Source of the DNA: CAYVXE01 sp964455375
GTDB lineage: Bacteria; Zhuqueibacterota; Zhuqueibacteria; Oceanimicrobiales; Oceanimicrobiaceae
DNA length: 9,838 nt
Assembly (NCBI GenBank): GCA_964455375.1
Contig: CAYVXE010000147.1
Location: 1 to 9,838 of the forward strand
Direction: 5' to 3'
Below, piece by piece: positions 1 through 5,955 of the stretch; position 1 is the stretch's first letter, and each line of letters opens with the position of its first letter. The translations under genes and the position numbers were made by a program. The notes under the pieces were generated by a model. The model was not told where the DNA came from, ran no database searches, and saw only the letters and a list, made by a program, of their open reading frames with translations.

Positions 1-119
1 GCGCAAAGAACGTAATTTTTTTCTATTCTTTCTTTGTACACTCTGGGAACTTAGCGTGTAGAGATGTAGTACGACAAAACTGTCATCCTGTATGTATCGG
101 AAACCCTGAAACAGAAAAA

Positions 120-135
120 GTGAGGTATCAAGTTG
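120..135 (+). promoter_or_regulatory. Shine-Dalgarno site and TTG start of the receiver gene
   Basis: GTGAGG at 120-125 lies seven bases before the TTG at 133-135. This spacing decides the start, because no ATG lies at the family N-terminus and the receiver fold (ARILIIDDD) begins at the second codon. The 119 bases upstream show no convincing promoter: TTGTAC at 34-39 and TGTAGA at 57-62 with a 17-bp spacer each match the consensus at only three of six positions. Confidence 0.6.
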
Positions 136-507
136 GCACGCATTTTAATTATCGATGACGACAGTCAAGTGCTGGAAATGCTGAAGCAGACGTTCCTAAG
201 AGCAAATTATGATGTCAATACAGCCACCGATGGCAATAAGGCAATGGTTATCAATCAACAAAATCCGGCGGACGTGGTCATTACCGATCTCATTATGCCG
301 GACAAGGAAGGGATGGAGGTCATCCGAGAATTCCGGCGTGATTTCCCCAAGACGAAAATTATCGCTATTTCCGGAGGCGGCCGTTACAGCGGCCCCATTG
401 ACTATTTAGATTTGGCGCATAAGCTCGGAGCGGCACGTGTCTTTTCCAAACCATTTGAACGAAAAGATATTTTGCAGGCGGTGAAAGAACTTTTAACAGA
501 AGAATAG
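133..507 (+). CDS. Stand-alone response regulator (CheY-like receiver domain)
   Basis: This 124-residue protein is a single receiver (REC) domain of a two-component phosphorelay and has no output domain. The acidic pocket is D8-D9-D10, the predicted phospho-acceptor is D52 in VVITDLIMPD, the switch residue is S80 in IIAISGGG, and the conserved lysine is K106 in FSKPF. All residues needed for phosphorylation are therefore present. The length matches one receiver domain, so it is not a truncated longer regulator: the frame ends naturally in TAG after the last helix. It starts at TTG behind a good ribosome-binding site. No histidine kinase is visible nearby, so it is an orphan here; its partner and its output (protein-protein contact or phosphotransfer) cannot be told. 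It converges on the proline dehydrogenase gene, with a dispersed-repeat hairpin between them. The family call is secure; the pathway is unknown. Confidence 0.93.
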   Translation: MARILIIDDDSQVLEMLKQTFLRANYDVNTATDGNKAMVINQQNPADVVITDLIMPDKEGMEVIREFRRDFPKTKIIAISGGGRYSGPIDYLDLAHKLGAARVFSKPFERKDILQAVKELLTEE

Positions 508-547
508 ATTTATTTCGATAAACTTTTAGTCTGCAGAACGTTAAGAC

Positions 548-601
548 TGTCAAAAAAGTCGAATAAAACAAACCTTCATGCTGAGCGTAGTCGAAGCATG
601 A
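548..601 (+). repeat. Dispersed composite repeat, copy 1, ending in a hairpin
   Basis: TGTCAAAAAAGTC at 548-560 is nearly identical to TGTCTAAAAAGTC at 7094-7106. It leads into a GAGCGTAGTCGA core at 583-594, which is shared with the copies at 7437-7500 and 8584-8655. The core is the loop of a perfect 7-bp stem, TCATGCT (576-582) with AGCATGA (595-601). The element lies between two convergent genes. It could help end transcription on either strand, but no U-tract follows the stem, so it is not called as an intrinsic terminator. Confidence 0.6.
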
Positions 602-633
602 GCTAAAAACAACGTGGTACGGCCTTCGACCCC

Positions 634-1545
634 CTACGTTTTATGCAAACCAAACAAATTAGCGATAACATAACCGGCCATTTTCGGATTCTCTTTCAGC
701 CGCCGGGTGGCGTATGCGTACCACTGTCTGCCATAGGGAACATAAACGCGCAGTTTATGACCATCCTCTAAAATTAAACGACGCAACTGCTCATCGACGC
801 CAAGCAACATCTGAAATTCATATTTATCTTTTTTCACGGCAAGCTGATCGATAAGTTTTTGGGAGGCCCAAACAAGCCCTTCATCATGGGTGGCAATGCC
901 TACATACGAACCATTTTTCAACAGCTCCTCCAGTAAAAACTCATAATTCCGATTCACAATCCGGCTATCTTTATAAGCGATGTCGCGCGGTTCCACATAA
1001 ATCCCTTTGCACAGTCGAACATCTACATTTTTATGACGCTTCATTTGTTCCCGGATATCGCCAAGACTGCGACGCATGTAGGCCTGAATGACAAATCCGA
1101 CATTATCAAATTCGCTTCTTATTTCATGATACACACGTAATGTGTCGGTGGTGCACGTGTGATCTTCCATATCGATGCGGACAAAGTTGTTGAACTCTTT
1201 TGCCCGGGAGACCAGCCGCCGCACATTCTCCAAACAAAAGTCAACATCCAGTTTTAGCCCAAGCATGGTCAGCTTAATGGAAATGTTCGTATCCAATTTT
1301 TCCAGATGAATGCGATCCAAAGCCCGTAAATACTCCTGCACTGACTTTTCGGCATCGTCTCTTTTGGTAATAAATTCCCCTAACACATCAAGGGTTGCAG
1401 AACAACCCTGCTCATTGAGTCTTTTGACAACCCGCACAGCATCATCCAGCGTTTCACCGGCAATGTACCGTGCAGAAATACGACCCACAAGAATTTTCGG
1501 AACAAACGGAATCGACCATACAATCAGCTTATCTAAAACGCTCAC
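634..1545 (-). CDS. Proline dehydrogenase (monofunctional, FAD-dependent)
   Basis: This 303-residue protein oxidises L-proline to 1-pyrroline-5-carboxylate, passing electrons through FAD to the quinone pool. It has the (beta/alpha)8 barrel of the PutA/PRODH family without the P5C dehydrogenase or DNA-binding parts of long PutA proteins. The length is that of the monofunctional Thermus/Bacillus-type enzymes. Visible family motifs are SIKLTMLGL (89-97, with substrate-site K91), FVRIDMEDH (121-129), VIQAYMRR (152-159), VRLCKGIYVEP (176-186), IATHD (217-221), YEFQMLLG (242-249) and YAYATRRLKENP (276-287). In the last of these, the two arginines R281-R282 are the expected ligands of the proline carboxylate. 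The start is GTG, placed nine bases after AGGAAAGG. A P5C dehydrogenase gene is not in the window. The 549-bp upstream gap suggests it is transcribed on its own. The assignment is firm. Confidence 0.95.
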   Translation of the reverse strand: MSVLDKLIVWSIPFVPKILVGRISARYIAGETLDDAVRVVKRLNEQGCSATLDVLGEFITKRDDAEKSVQEYLRALDRIHLEKLDTNISIKLTMLGLKLDVDFCLENVRRLVSRAKEFNNFVRIDMEDHTCTTDTLRVYHEIRSEFDNVGFVIQAYMRRSLGDIREQMKRHKNVDVRLCKGIYVEPRDIAYKDSRIVNRNYEFLLEELLKNGSYVGIATHDEGLVWASQKLIDQLAVKKDKYEFQMLLGVDEQLRRLILEDGHKLRVYVPYGRQWYAYATRRLKENPKMAGYVIANLFGLHKT

Positions 1546-1562
1546 CTTTGGGAACCTTTCCT
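1543..1562 (-). promoter_or_regulatory. Ribosome-binding site and GTG start of proline dehydrogenase
   Basis: Read on the minus strand, AGGAAAGG (plus positions 1555-1562) stands nine bases before the GTG at 1543-1545. This is one of the strongest Shine-Dalgarno matches in the window and supports the non-ATG start. Confidence 0.6.
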
Positions 1563-1678
1563 AATTTAGCCTAAGTTTGAATTGCGAAAAATCTAACCTG
1601 AACTATTCCCGGCGCAACAAAAAACAGCAAAACATCAAGTCCCTCAGGCGCCGGACTGATAATTCTCAAAATGTCCAG

Positions 1679-1754
1679 TTCCAATCAATTTTGGGATTCC
1701 GGTTTTTGGAATTCATGATTGGAATTTGTCATTAGTTCTCGGATCATTGGAATT
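1679..1754. repeat. TTGGAATT repeats forming a nested hairpin
   Basis: TTGGAATT occurs at 1706-1713, 1719-1726 and 1747-1754. TTCCAATCA at 1679-1687 is the exact reverse complement of TGATTGGAA at 1716-1724, a 9-bp stem. Inside it ATTCC (1696-1700) pairs with GGAAT (1708-1712). No open reading frame of note covers it. It looks like a short dispersed repeat or a decayed palindromic element; a transcribed structure is possible but unsupported. Confidence 0.5.
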
Positions 1755-1782
1755 TTTAAGTCTTGTATTTCCGTACAAATAA

Positions 1783-1802
1783 AACCACAAAGAACACAAC
1801 GG
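1783..1802 (+). repeat. CCACAAAG-type dispersed repeat, short unit
   Basis: CCACAAAGAACACAACG within this span matches the repeat units at 3143-3238 and, inverted, 7325-7345. It appears as a single isolated unit here and carries no coding potential. Confidence 0.45.
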
Positions 1803-1925
1803 AAATACCTTCATTAAAAAAATAACGTCTGTTTTTTGTAAAAAATTTAATTAGTGCATTGCACGAAAAAACCGAAAATATCATTTTTGTTCAATCACAA
1901 ATTAAAAACTAACATAAGATTCATC

Positions 1926-1949
1926 ATTCGTAATTTATAATTCGTAATT
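1926..1949 (+). repeat. ATTCGTAATT tandem pair
   Basis: ATTCGTAATT occurs twice, at 1926-1935 and 1940-1949, with a 14-base period. It ends just before the MITE-like element and is low-complexity A+T-rich DNA of unknown role. Confidence 0.5.
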
Positions 1950-1953
1950 CTTA

Positions 1954-2092
1954 CCTAAATTGAGCAATTGAGCCTGAAATCAATTCACTGTTGGGTACTG
2001 CTCGCAGTGCATGCTTTAGCATGTTTCTAACATCCCCAGGCAAGCTGAAGCTTGCGCTACAAACTTCGCCCACAAAAATCGCTCAATTTAGG
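1954..2092. mobile_element. MITE-like element, 12-bp inverted ends, 5-bp flanking duplication
   Basis: The 139-bp stretch is bounded by perfect inverted repeats CCTAAATTGAGC (1954-1965) and GCTCAATTTAGG (2081-2092). It is flanked on both sides by the same five bases, TCTTA (1949-1953 and 2093-2097), as expected for a target-site duplication. It holds no transposase. The interior carries three consecutive small hairpins: ACTGC/GCAGT (1997-2008), CATGC/GCATG (2010-2023) and GCAAGCT/AGCTTGC (2040-2055). The right-hand duplication contains the stop codon of the hydroxyacid dehydrogenase gene, so insertion would have preserved the stop. The structure fits a non-autonomous miniature transposable element mobilised in trans, but no relative with both ends is seen elsewhere in the window. 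The alternative is a chance pairing of ends around REP-like hairpins. Confidence 0.6.
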
Positions 2093-2094
2093 TC

Positions 2095-3087
2095 TTATTC
2101 CTTTCTGAGAACTTCCGGATTTAACAGATTTGCCGGCTTCTTCCCATTTAGACCGTCGACAATATTTTGCGCTGCCATGGTTGCCATTTTTGTTCTGGTT
2201 TCAATGGTGGCACTGGCAATGTGCGGGGCGAGGACGACATTCTCCAGTTTGATCAATTCCGTATGAACAGCCGGTTCATTTTCATAGACATCTAAGCCGG
2301 CGCCGGCAATTTCTCCATTCTGCAACGCCCGTACCAAAGCGTCTTCCTGTACCACCGGCCCACGCGACGTATTGATGAGATAGGCCGTCTTCTTCATCTT
2401 TTTGAAGGTCTCATCGTTGAACAAATGTCGGGTAGATTTCAACAACGGCACATGCACAGAAATAAAATCGGCTTCTGTCAACAGTTTATCCAAGGGTACC
2501 TTTTTAGCGCCTAATTCATTTTCGAGTCGTTCATTCACAAATTCATCTGTATAAAGTACGTTCATCCGAAACCCTTTGGACTTCATGGCAACAGCGTGAC
2601 CAATTCTACCCGCCCCCACGATGCCGAGTGTCCGTCCCGTAATATCACCGCCGAGAAAATCCATTGGGCCCCAGCCTTTATATTTTAAGGCGCGGGTAAA
2701 CTTATCGGCTGGCGGAACACGGCGGGCGGTGGAAAAAAGCAACGCCCAGGCAAAATCCGATGTGGCGTCAGTGAGCACACCGGGCGTGTTTGTCACCATA
2801 ATGCCGCGTTTCGTGGCTGCCGGCAAGTCAATATTATCATAGCCAACGGCATGATTGGCGATGACTTTTAACTGTTTGCCTGCGGCATCCATAAGTTCTG
2901 CATCGATGCGTTCAGTCAACATTGGCAAGAGTGCATCCAGGCCGGCCACCTCCCCAAGTAATTCCTCCCGGCTCAACAACTGATCGTTGGTATTAATTTT
3001 TACGTCTGCAATATTTTCTTGCAGTATATCTAAACCCGGTTGGGGAATAATGCGCGTGACATAAACTTTATAAAAATCCTTACCCAT
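2095..3087 (-). CDS. D-isomer-specific 2-hydroxyacid dehydrogenase (glyoxylate/hydroxypyruvate reductase type)
   Basis: This 330-residue cytosolic enzyme reversibly reduces a 2-keto acid to a D-2-hydroxyacid with NAD(P)H. The sequence most resembles the D-glycerate dehydrogenase/glyoxylate reductase branch. The N-terminal and C-terminal segments form the catalytic domain around a central Rossmann fold with GAGRIG at 158-163. The NTSRGPVV motif (239-246) supplies R242, DVYENEP (266-272) supplies E271, and APHIASAT (287-294) supplies catalytic H289, so the triad is complete. D181 at the end of the second Rossmann strand (VLYTDEF) hints at NADH rather than NADPH preference; that is inference. 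The ATG start follows GGAG by five bases. The stop TAA sits inside the flanking duplication of the MITE-like element. Family length is normal. The exact substrate (glyoxylate, hydroxypyruvate or another) cannot be read from sequence alone. Confidence 0.92.
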   Translation of the reverse strand: MGKDFYKVYVTRIIPQPGLDILQENIADVKINTNDQLLSREELLGEVAGLDALLPMLTERIDAELMDAAGKQLKVIANHAVGYDNIDLPAATKRGIMVTNTPGVLTDATSDFAWALLFSTARRVPPADKFTRALKYKGWGPMDFLGGDITGRTLGIVGAGRIGHAVAMKSKGFRMNVLYTDEFVNERLENELGAKKVPLDKLLTEADFISVHVPLLKSTRHLFNDETFKKMKKTAYLINTSRGPVVQEDALVRALQNGEIAGAGLDVYENEPAVHTELIKLENVVLAPHIASATIETRTKMATMAAQNIVDGLNGKKPANLLNPEVLRKE

Positions 3088-3140
3088 TTTATCTCCGTTA
3101 TTTTAGTATGACCATTCAACCCTTGTAATCTTACGAAAAA

Positions 3141-3238
3141 AAACCACAAAGGACACCGAAAAGTCACAAAGATCACAAAGGACTTGCTTTAAACACTTTG
3201 TGGTCGTTGTGATTTCCCTCGCGTGCTCTGTGGTCATT
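3141..3238. repeat. CACAAAG repeat cluster with an 18-bp imperfect inverted repeat
   Basis: Units of the type ACCACAAAG, TCACAAAG and, inverted, CTTTGTGGT and CTCTGTGGT are packed here between two genes. GTCACAAAGATCACAAAG (3163-3180) and the reverse complement of 3196-3213 agree at 15 of 18 positions, giving a long stem with a 15-base loop. The family recurs at 1783-1802 and, inverted, at 7325-7345. It is non-coding dispersed repeat DNA. The leader of the downstream hydroxyacid dehydrogenase must cross it if transcription comes from the DUF488 side. Confidence 0.6.
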
Positions 3239-3262
3239 AAAATCCCTTGCAGCTCAACCGAC

Positions 3263-3628
3263 TTAGCCGTTTTCAGAATCGAACCCTTCAATTAACTCTT
3301 TCAACACTTTTGCGTGATTGTGACCTCCATCTTTATTGCCGTAGACAAGGGTGATTGTTTCATTTTTTGCTTTCTGGGAAAGACTCAGCAGTTTGCTTTT
3401 TTTGTCTTTATTTTTCAGAATCTCTTCTGCAAAAAGGGACGCATAGGATTCCCATTTATTTACATCACAATGGAATCGCTGCAAGTCATAGGAGGGACGT
3501 AATTCGGCAATCCAGTCGTCCACTTTGGCTTCGAGGGTCTTCAACCCTTCAGGCCAGAACAAATCGACTAAAATTCTTTTGCCATCCTTGGCGGAAACCT
3601 TTTCGTAGACACTTTTCACTTTTATCAT
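3263..3628 (-). CDS. DUF488 family protein (YeaO-like)
   Basis: This 121-residue protein has the layout of the small DUF488/YeaO family. It opens with an IKVKSVYEKVSAKDGKRIL N-terminus. VDLFWPEGL follows, in the family's usual VDRLWPRGL position but with the two arginines changed to phenylalanine and glutamate. A central acidic W-containing helix region comes next, then ITLVYGNKDGGHNHAKVL, where the family has LLY.AKD..HNHA. The biochemical function of the family is not established. I chose the ATG at 3626-3628 because family members begin just before IKVKSVY; a longer frame reaches a TTG at 3659-3661 but has no Shine-Dalgarno site. It follows the rhodanese gene by 48 bases and is likely cotranscribed with it. 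Nothing suggests decay. Confidence 0.8.
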   Translation of the reverse strand: MIKVKSVYEKVSAKDGKRILVDLFWPEGLKTLEAKVDDWIAELRPSYDLQRFHCDVNKWESYASLFAEEILKNKDKKSKLLSLSQKAKNETITLVYGNKDGGHNHAKVLKELIEGFDSENG

Positions 3629-3676
3629 ACTCTTTTTAACCCCATCAGGCGAATACTTCAAACAGAAGATTGGACG

Positions 3677-4087
3677 TCATTCCTTCGTTTTTTCATTTGC
3701 AGGTTCCTTTCCACGACCCTCTAAAGGTAAACCTGCACGCTGCCAGGCTTCCGCATCGCCTGTTAGAAGCTCAACATTGAAAAACCCCGCGTGTTGCAAT
3801 TTTTCAACGGCAACTTTCCCCACGCTCTCAACGGATTCCCGGCAGCAAACCACCAGTTTCTGAAATTTTTGAAAGTCACCTTCAACCACGGAAACAATTT
3901 CAGATAACGAAACATTCCTGGCGTCTTTGATATGTTTTTTTGCAAATTCATCTGCTTCCGATATATCGATGAGATGAACAAATTCACCGGCTTTTATTTT
4001 TTCAGATAGTTGCTCCGGCCTAATTTCAGCCACCATTTCTTCCAGATTGCGCAGCCTTTTTGTCGTCAGTAAATCTTTTGTATGCAT
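3677..4087 (-). CDS. Single-domain rhodanese-like sulfurtransferase
   Basis: This 136-residue protein holds one rhodanese domain, the fold that carries sulfane sulfur as a cysteine persulfide. From about residue 22, the IRPEQLSEKIKAGEFVHLID entry strand, the conserved D41 and FAKKHIKDARNVSL (48-61) match the family. C82 in VVCCRESVES is the expected catalytic cysteine, and LLTGDAEAWQRAGLPLEG (107-124) is the usual C-terminal signature. The active-site loop CRESVES departs from the common CRSGNRS: the second arginine becomes glutamate, and a neighbouring C81 is present. Turnover with thiosulfate may therefore differ; this is inference. I chose the ATG at 4085-4087, 46 bases after a predicted start of transcription; an ATG at 4034-4036 is an alternative. 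The longer frame back to 4231 is AT-rich and not family-like. It is probably cotranscribed with the DUF488 gene. Confidence 0.82.
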   Translation of the reverse strand: MHTKDLLTTKRLRNLEEMVAEIRPEQLSEKIKAGEFVHLIDISEADEFAKKHIKDARNVSLSEIVSVVEGDFQKFQKLVVCCRESVESVGKVAVEKLQHAGFFNVELLTGDAEAWQRAGLPLEGRGKEPANEKTKE

Positions 4088-4139
4088 AAGTAAAATTAAT
4101 AGGTTAGCTTTTATAATTATGATTACTTTTAACGGCCTA

Positions 4140-4168
4140 AATATACTAAAATGATTCAATGAGTGCAA
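4140..4168 (-). promoter_or_regulatory. Predicted promoter for rhodanese-DUF488
   Basis: On the minus strand TTGCAC (plus 4163-4168) and TATATT (plus 4140-4145) are separated by 17 bases. The -10 box matches TATAAT at five of six positions; the -35 box matches only its TTG. The site lies in the AT-rich 136-bp gap after the permease stop, with a predicted transcript start near 4133. It would let rhodanese-DUF488 be expressed apart from the transporter. Read-through from the permease is not excluded. Confidence 0.4.
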
Positions 4169-4223
4169 CAAGAAAGTTAGCTTAAATTTCTTTGTCCGGT
4201 TTGGGTCAGACCTTAACCCGGGG

Positions 4224-5930
4224 TCATACAACGAATCGCGGTCGCGTCTCGTCGCCGAAATATCGGTTTGTCAGTACAATAACCAATGCGATAAGAAAAA
4301 TCAGCAAAACACTATAAGCTGCTGCGGAACCCAAATTAAAAATCCGTAATTGAGACACAATTTCCACAGAAATGGGGCGATTGTTGTAGGTATACAATAG
4401 AATGGATGAAACAAATTCTCCCAGCGCCAAAACAAATGCCAGCAGCGCGCCGGACACAATGCCGGGCACGATTAGAGGAAAAATAACTTTTCGAAAAGAG
4501 AACCACCAGTTTGCCCCTAAATTCCGAGCTGACTCCTCGAGCGCCGGTTCAAACTGTTCTAAAGAAGCATACGTGGAGCGAAACACCAGCGGCAGGTTAC
4601 GGATGAAATAAGCTAAAGGTAAAATCCAGAAAGAACCTACTAAAATTGTCCCGCCAGTCAGAAAACCGGGCCGGTTGAATGTCACGATGAGACTGATTGC
4701 CACAACCGTTCCCGGAATTGCCCATGGCAACATGGTCACCGCTTCGATGACTTTCTTACCGGTAAATTTTTTCCGAATTAATAAATAGGCAACGGCCACA
4801 CCGACCAGCACATTACCCACTGTGGCTAAAACCGCCATTTTCAAACTATTTATGATCGGTGCAACAACCCTTGAATCTCCAAATAAATCAAGATAATTCT
4901 CCAACGTGTATACCGGTGGCAATGTCTGCCAGGTCCAGGTGCCATTCTTCACAAAAGACATTAAGACAACCGTAGCTTGCGGCAAAATCAATAACATAAC
5001 ACCTAAAATTCCCATACTGCCCAGTAGATACCGCTGCCAGCCGCTTTCAATGCTTGCTGGTTTCAGGCGCACACCTTTAGACCCGCCTGTCACTTGCTTC
5101 CTGCCTGAATAATACCGGAACAAAACTAAGAAGAGGATGGAAATGCCCGAGAGTATAACCGATTGAGCGATGGACATTTCCATGTCACCATTTAACTTTG
5201 TATTGTAAATCTCAAGGCTGAGTATGCGAAAACCGTGTGCAAAAATAAATGGCGCACTGAAGGATGCCATCGATGTCATGAATACCAAAAGCGATGCGCC
5301 GCCAAGTGCAGGCAGCATTAACGGCATAATGATTTTGCGCCAGGTATAAAATCTGCCTGCCCCCAGATTCTCGGCAGCCTCCAGCACGGACAGATCGAGA
5401 TTTTTAAAAAATGCTGAACAGAACAAATAAAAATAAACGTACAAACTATAGGTGTGCACGACGATGATGGCGCTAAGACCGTTCAGAGAAAACGGTACGG
5501 ATTCTAAGTTGAACAGCGCCTGAATAGCCCGCGGTAAAATACCGCTTTCACCAAGCAGGAACAAAAAAGCCAGCACACCAACCAGAGGCGGCATCACAAT
5601 GGGCAATACTGCAACTGCTGCAAACAATTTTTTGCCGGGGAACTGGTAATGCGTAAACAAAAATGCCAGCGGCACGCCAACCAATGCGGAAAAAAAAACA
5701 GTGAAAATAGAAATATAAATACTGCCCCAAAGAGCTTCCAAATTCGCTGTCTGTGAGCTGCTAAAAAACTCCAGATAGTTCAAAAAAGAAACATGGCCAT
5801 TTCTTTGAAAACTCTGAAAAAGGAGCTGCAGATTCGGATATAAAATATACCCGGATAAAATAAAAAGAATTGGCACAAGCAGCGCGACCAGAGGCGCATG
5901 CTTTCTCCAGGTATTTCGTAAAAGACTCAA
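4224..5930 (-). CDS. ABC importer permease, fused two-domain (FbpB-like)
   Basis: This 568-residue inner-membrane protein joins two binding-protein-dependent permease domains in one chain. Both cytoplasmic coupling loops are present: EAAENLGAGRFYTWRKIIMP at 184-203 and EESARNLGANWWFSFRKVIF at 465-484. These contact the ATPase. Roughly a dozen hydrophobic segments are visible, six per half, separated by a hydrophilic linker at about 272-300. This fused layout is typical of ferric (FbpB/SfuB), thiamine (ThiP) and related permeases; polyamine systems use two separate proteins. The start is a TTG lying 25 bases after the ATPase stop, without a clear Shine-Dalgarno site. Translation may depend on coupling to the ATPase gene. 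No truncation is seen. The substrate cannot be read from the permease. Confidence 0.9.
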   Translation of the reverse strand: MSLLRNTWRKHAPLVALLVPILFILSGYILYPNLQLLFQSFQRNGHVSFLNYLEFFSSSQTANLEALWGSIYISIFTVFFSALVGVPLAFLFTHYQFPGKKLFAAVAVLPIVMPPLVGVLAFLFLLGESGILPRAIQALFNLESVPFSLNGLSAIIVVHTYSLYVYFYLFCSAFFKNLDLSVLEAAENLGAGRFYTWRKIIMPLMLPALGGASLLVFMTSMASFSAPFIFAHGFRILSLEIYNTKLNGDMEMSIAQSVILSGISILFLVLFRYYSGRKQVTGGSKGVRLKPASIESGWQRYLLGSMGILGVMLLILPQATVVLMSFVKNGTWTWQTLPPVYTLENYLDLFGDSRVVAPIINSLKMAVLATVGNVLVGVAVAYLLIRKKFTGKKVIEAVTMLPWAIPGTVVAISLIVTFNRPGFLTGGTILVGSFWILPLAYFIRNLPLVFRSTYASLEQFEPALEESARNLGANWWFSFRKVIFPLIVPGIVSGALLAFVLALGEFVSSILLYTYNNRPISVEIVSQLRIFNLGSAAAYSVLLIFLIALVIVLTNRYFGDETRPRFVV

Positions 5931-5955
5931 ATCAAATGACTGGGTAATAGTGAAA

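Larger units (their letters stand above)
1546..2094. other. 549-bp gene-free region packed with repeats
   Basis: No credible coding frame lies between the proline dehydrogenase start and the hydroxyacid dehydrogenase stop. The stretch holds, in order: a nested hairpin with repeated TTGGAATT units (1679-1754), a CCACAAAG-type repeat unit (1783-1802), an AT-rich part with an 11-bp odd palindrome GTGCATTGCAC (1854-1864), a two-unit ATTCGTAATT direct repeat (1926-1949), and a MITE-like element (1954-2092). The proline dehydrogenase promoter should lie at its left end, but I see no convincing -35/-10 pair. The accumulation of different repeat types suggests a tolerant landing site. Confidence 0.7.

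Noticed and set aside
85..95. TGTCATCCTG upstream of the receiver gene resembles the first bases of the GAGCG-type repeat.
   Set aside because: The match stops after ten bases and no GAGCG core follows.
526..560. Possible intrinsic terminator after the receiver gene: AGTCT (528-532) pairing with AGACT (544-548).
   Set aside because: The stem is only 5 bp with an 11-base loop and is followed by A's, not T's, on the + strand.
3100..3128. Promoter-like TTACAA and TAAAAT with a 17-bp spacer on the minus strand before the hydroxyacid dehydrogenase.
   Set aside because: Transcription would start near 3093, inside the Shine-Dalgarno site, leaving no usable ribosome-binding site; the -35 box is also poor.
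3103..3291. 62-codon minus-strand frame between the hydroxyacid dehydrogenase and DUF488 genes.
   Set aside because: It is built from the CACAAAG repeat cluster and overlaps the end of the DUF488 gene; there is no ribosome-binding site or family resemblance.
4190..4223. GGGT/ACCC inverted bases just after the permease stop as a terminator.
   Set aside because: The stem is only 4 bp and no T-run follows on the minus strand.
4088..4231. Longer rhodanese frame starting with TTG at 4231, overlapping the permease stop.
   Set aside because: The added 48 residues are A+T-rich, rich in isoleucine, lysine and leucine, and unlike rhodanese N-termini. A better start with a promoter ahead of it lies at 4087.
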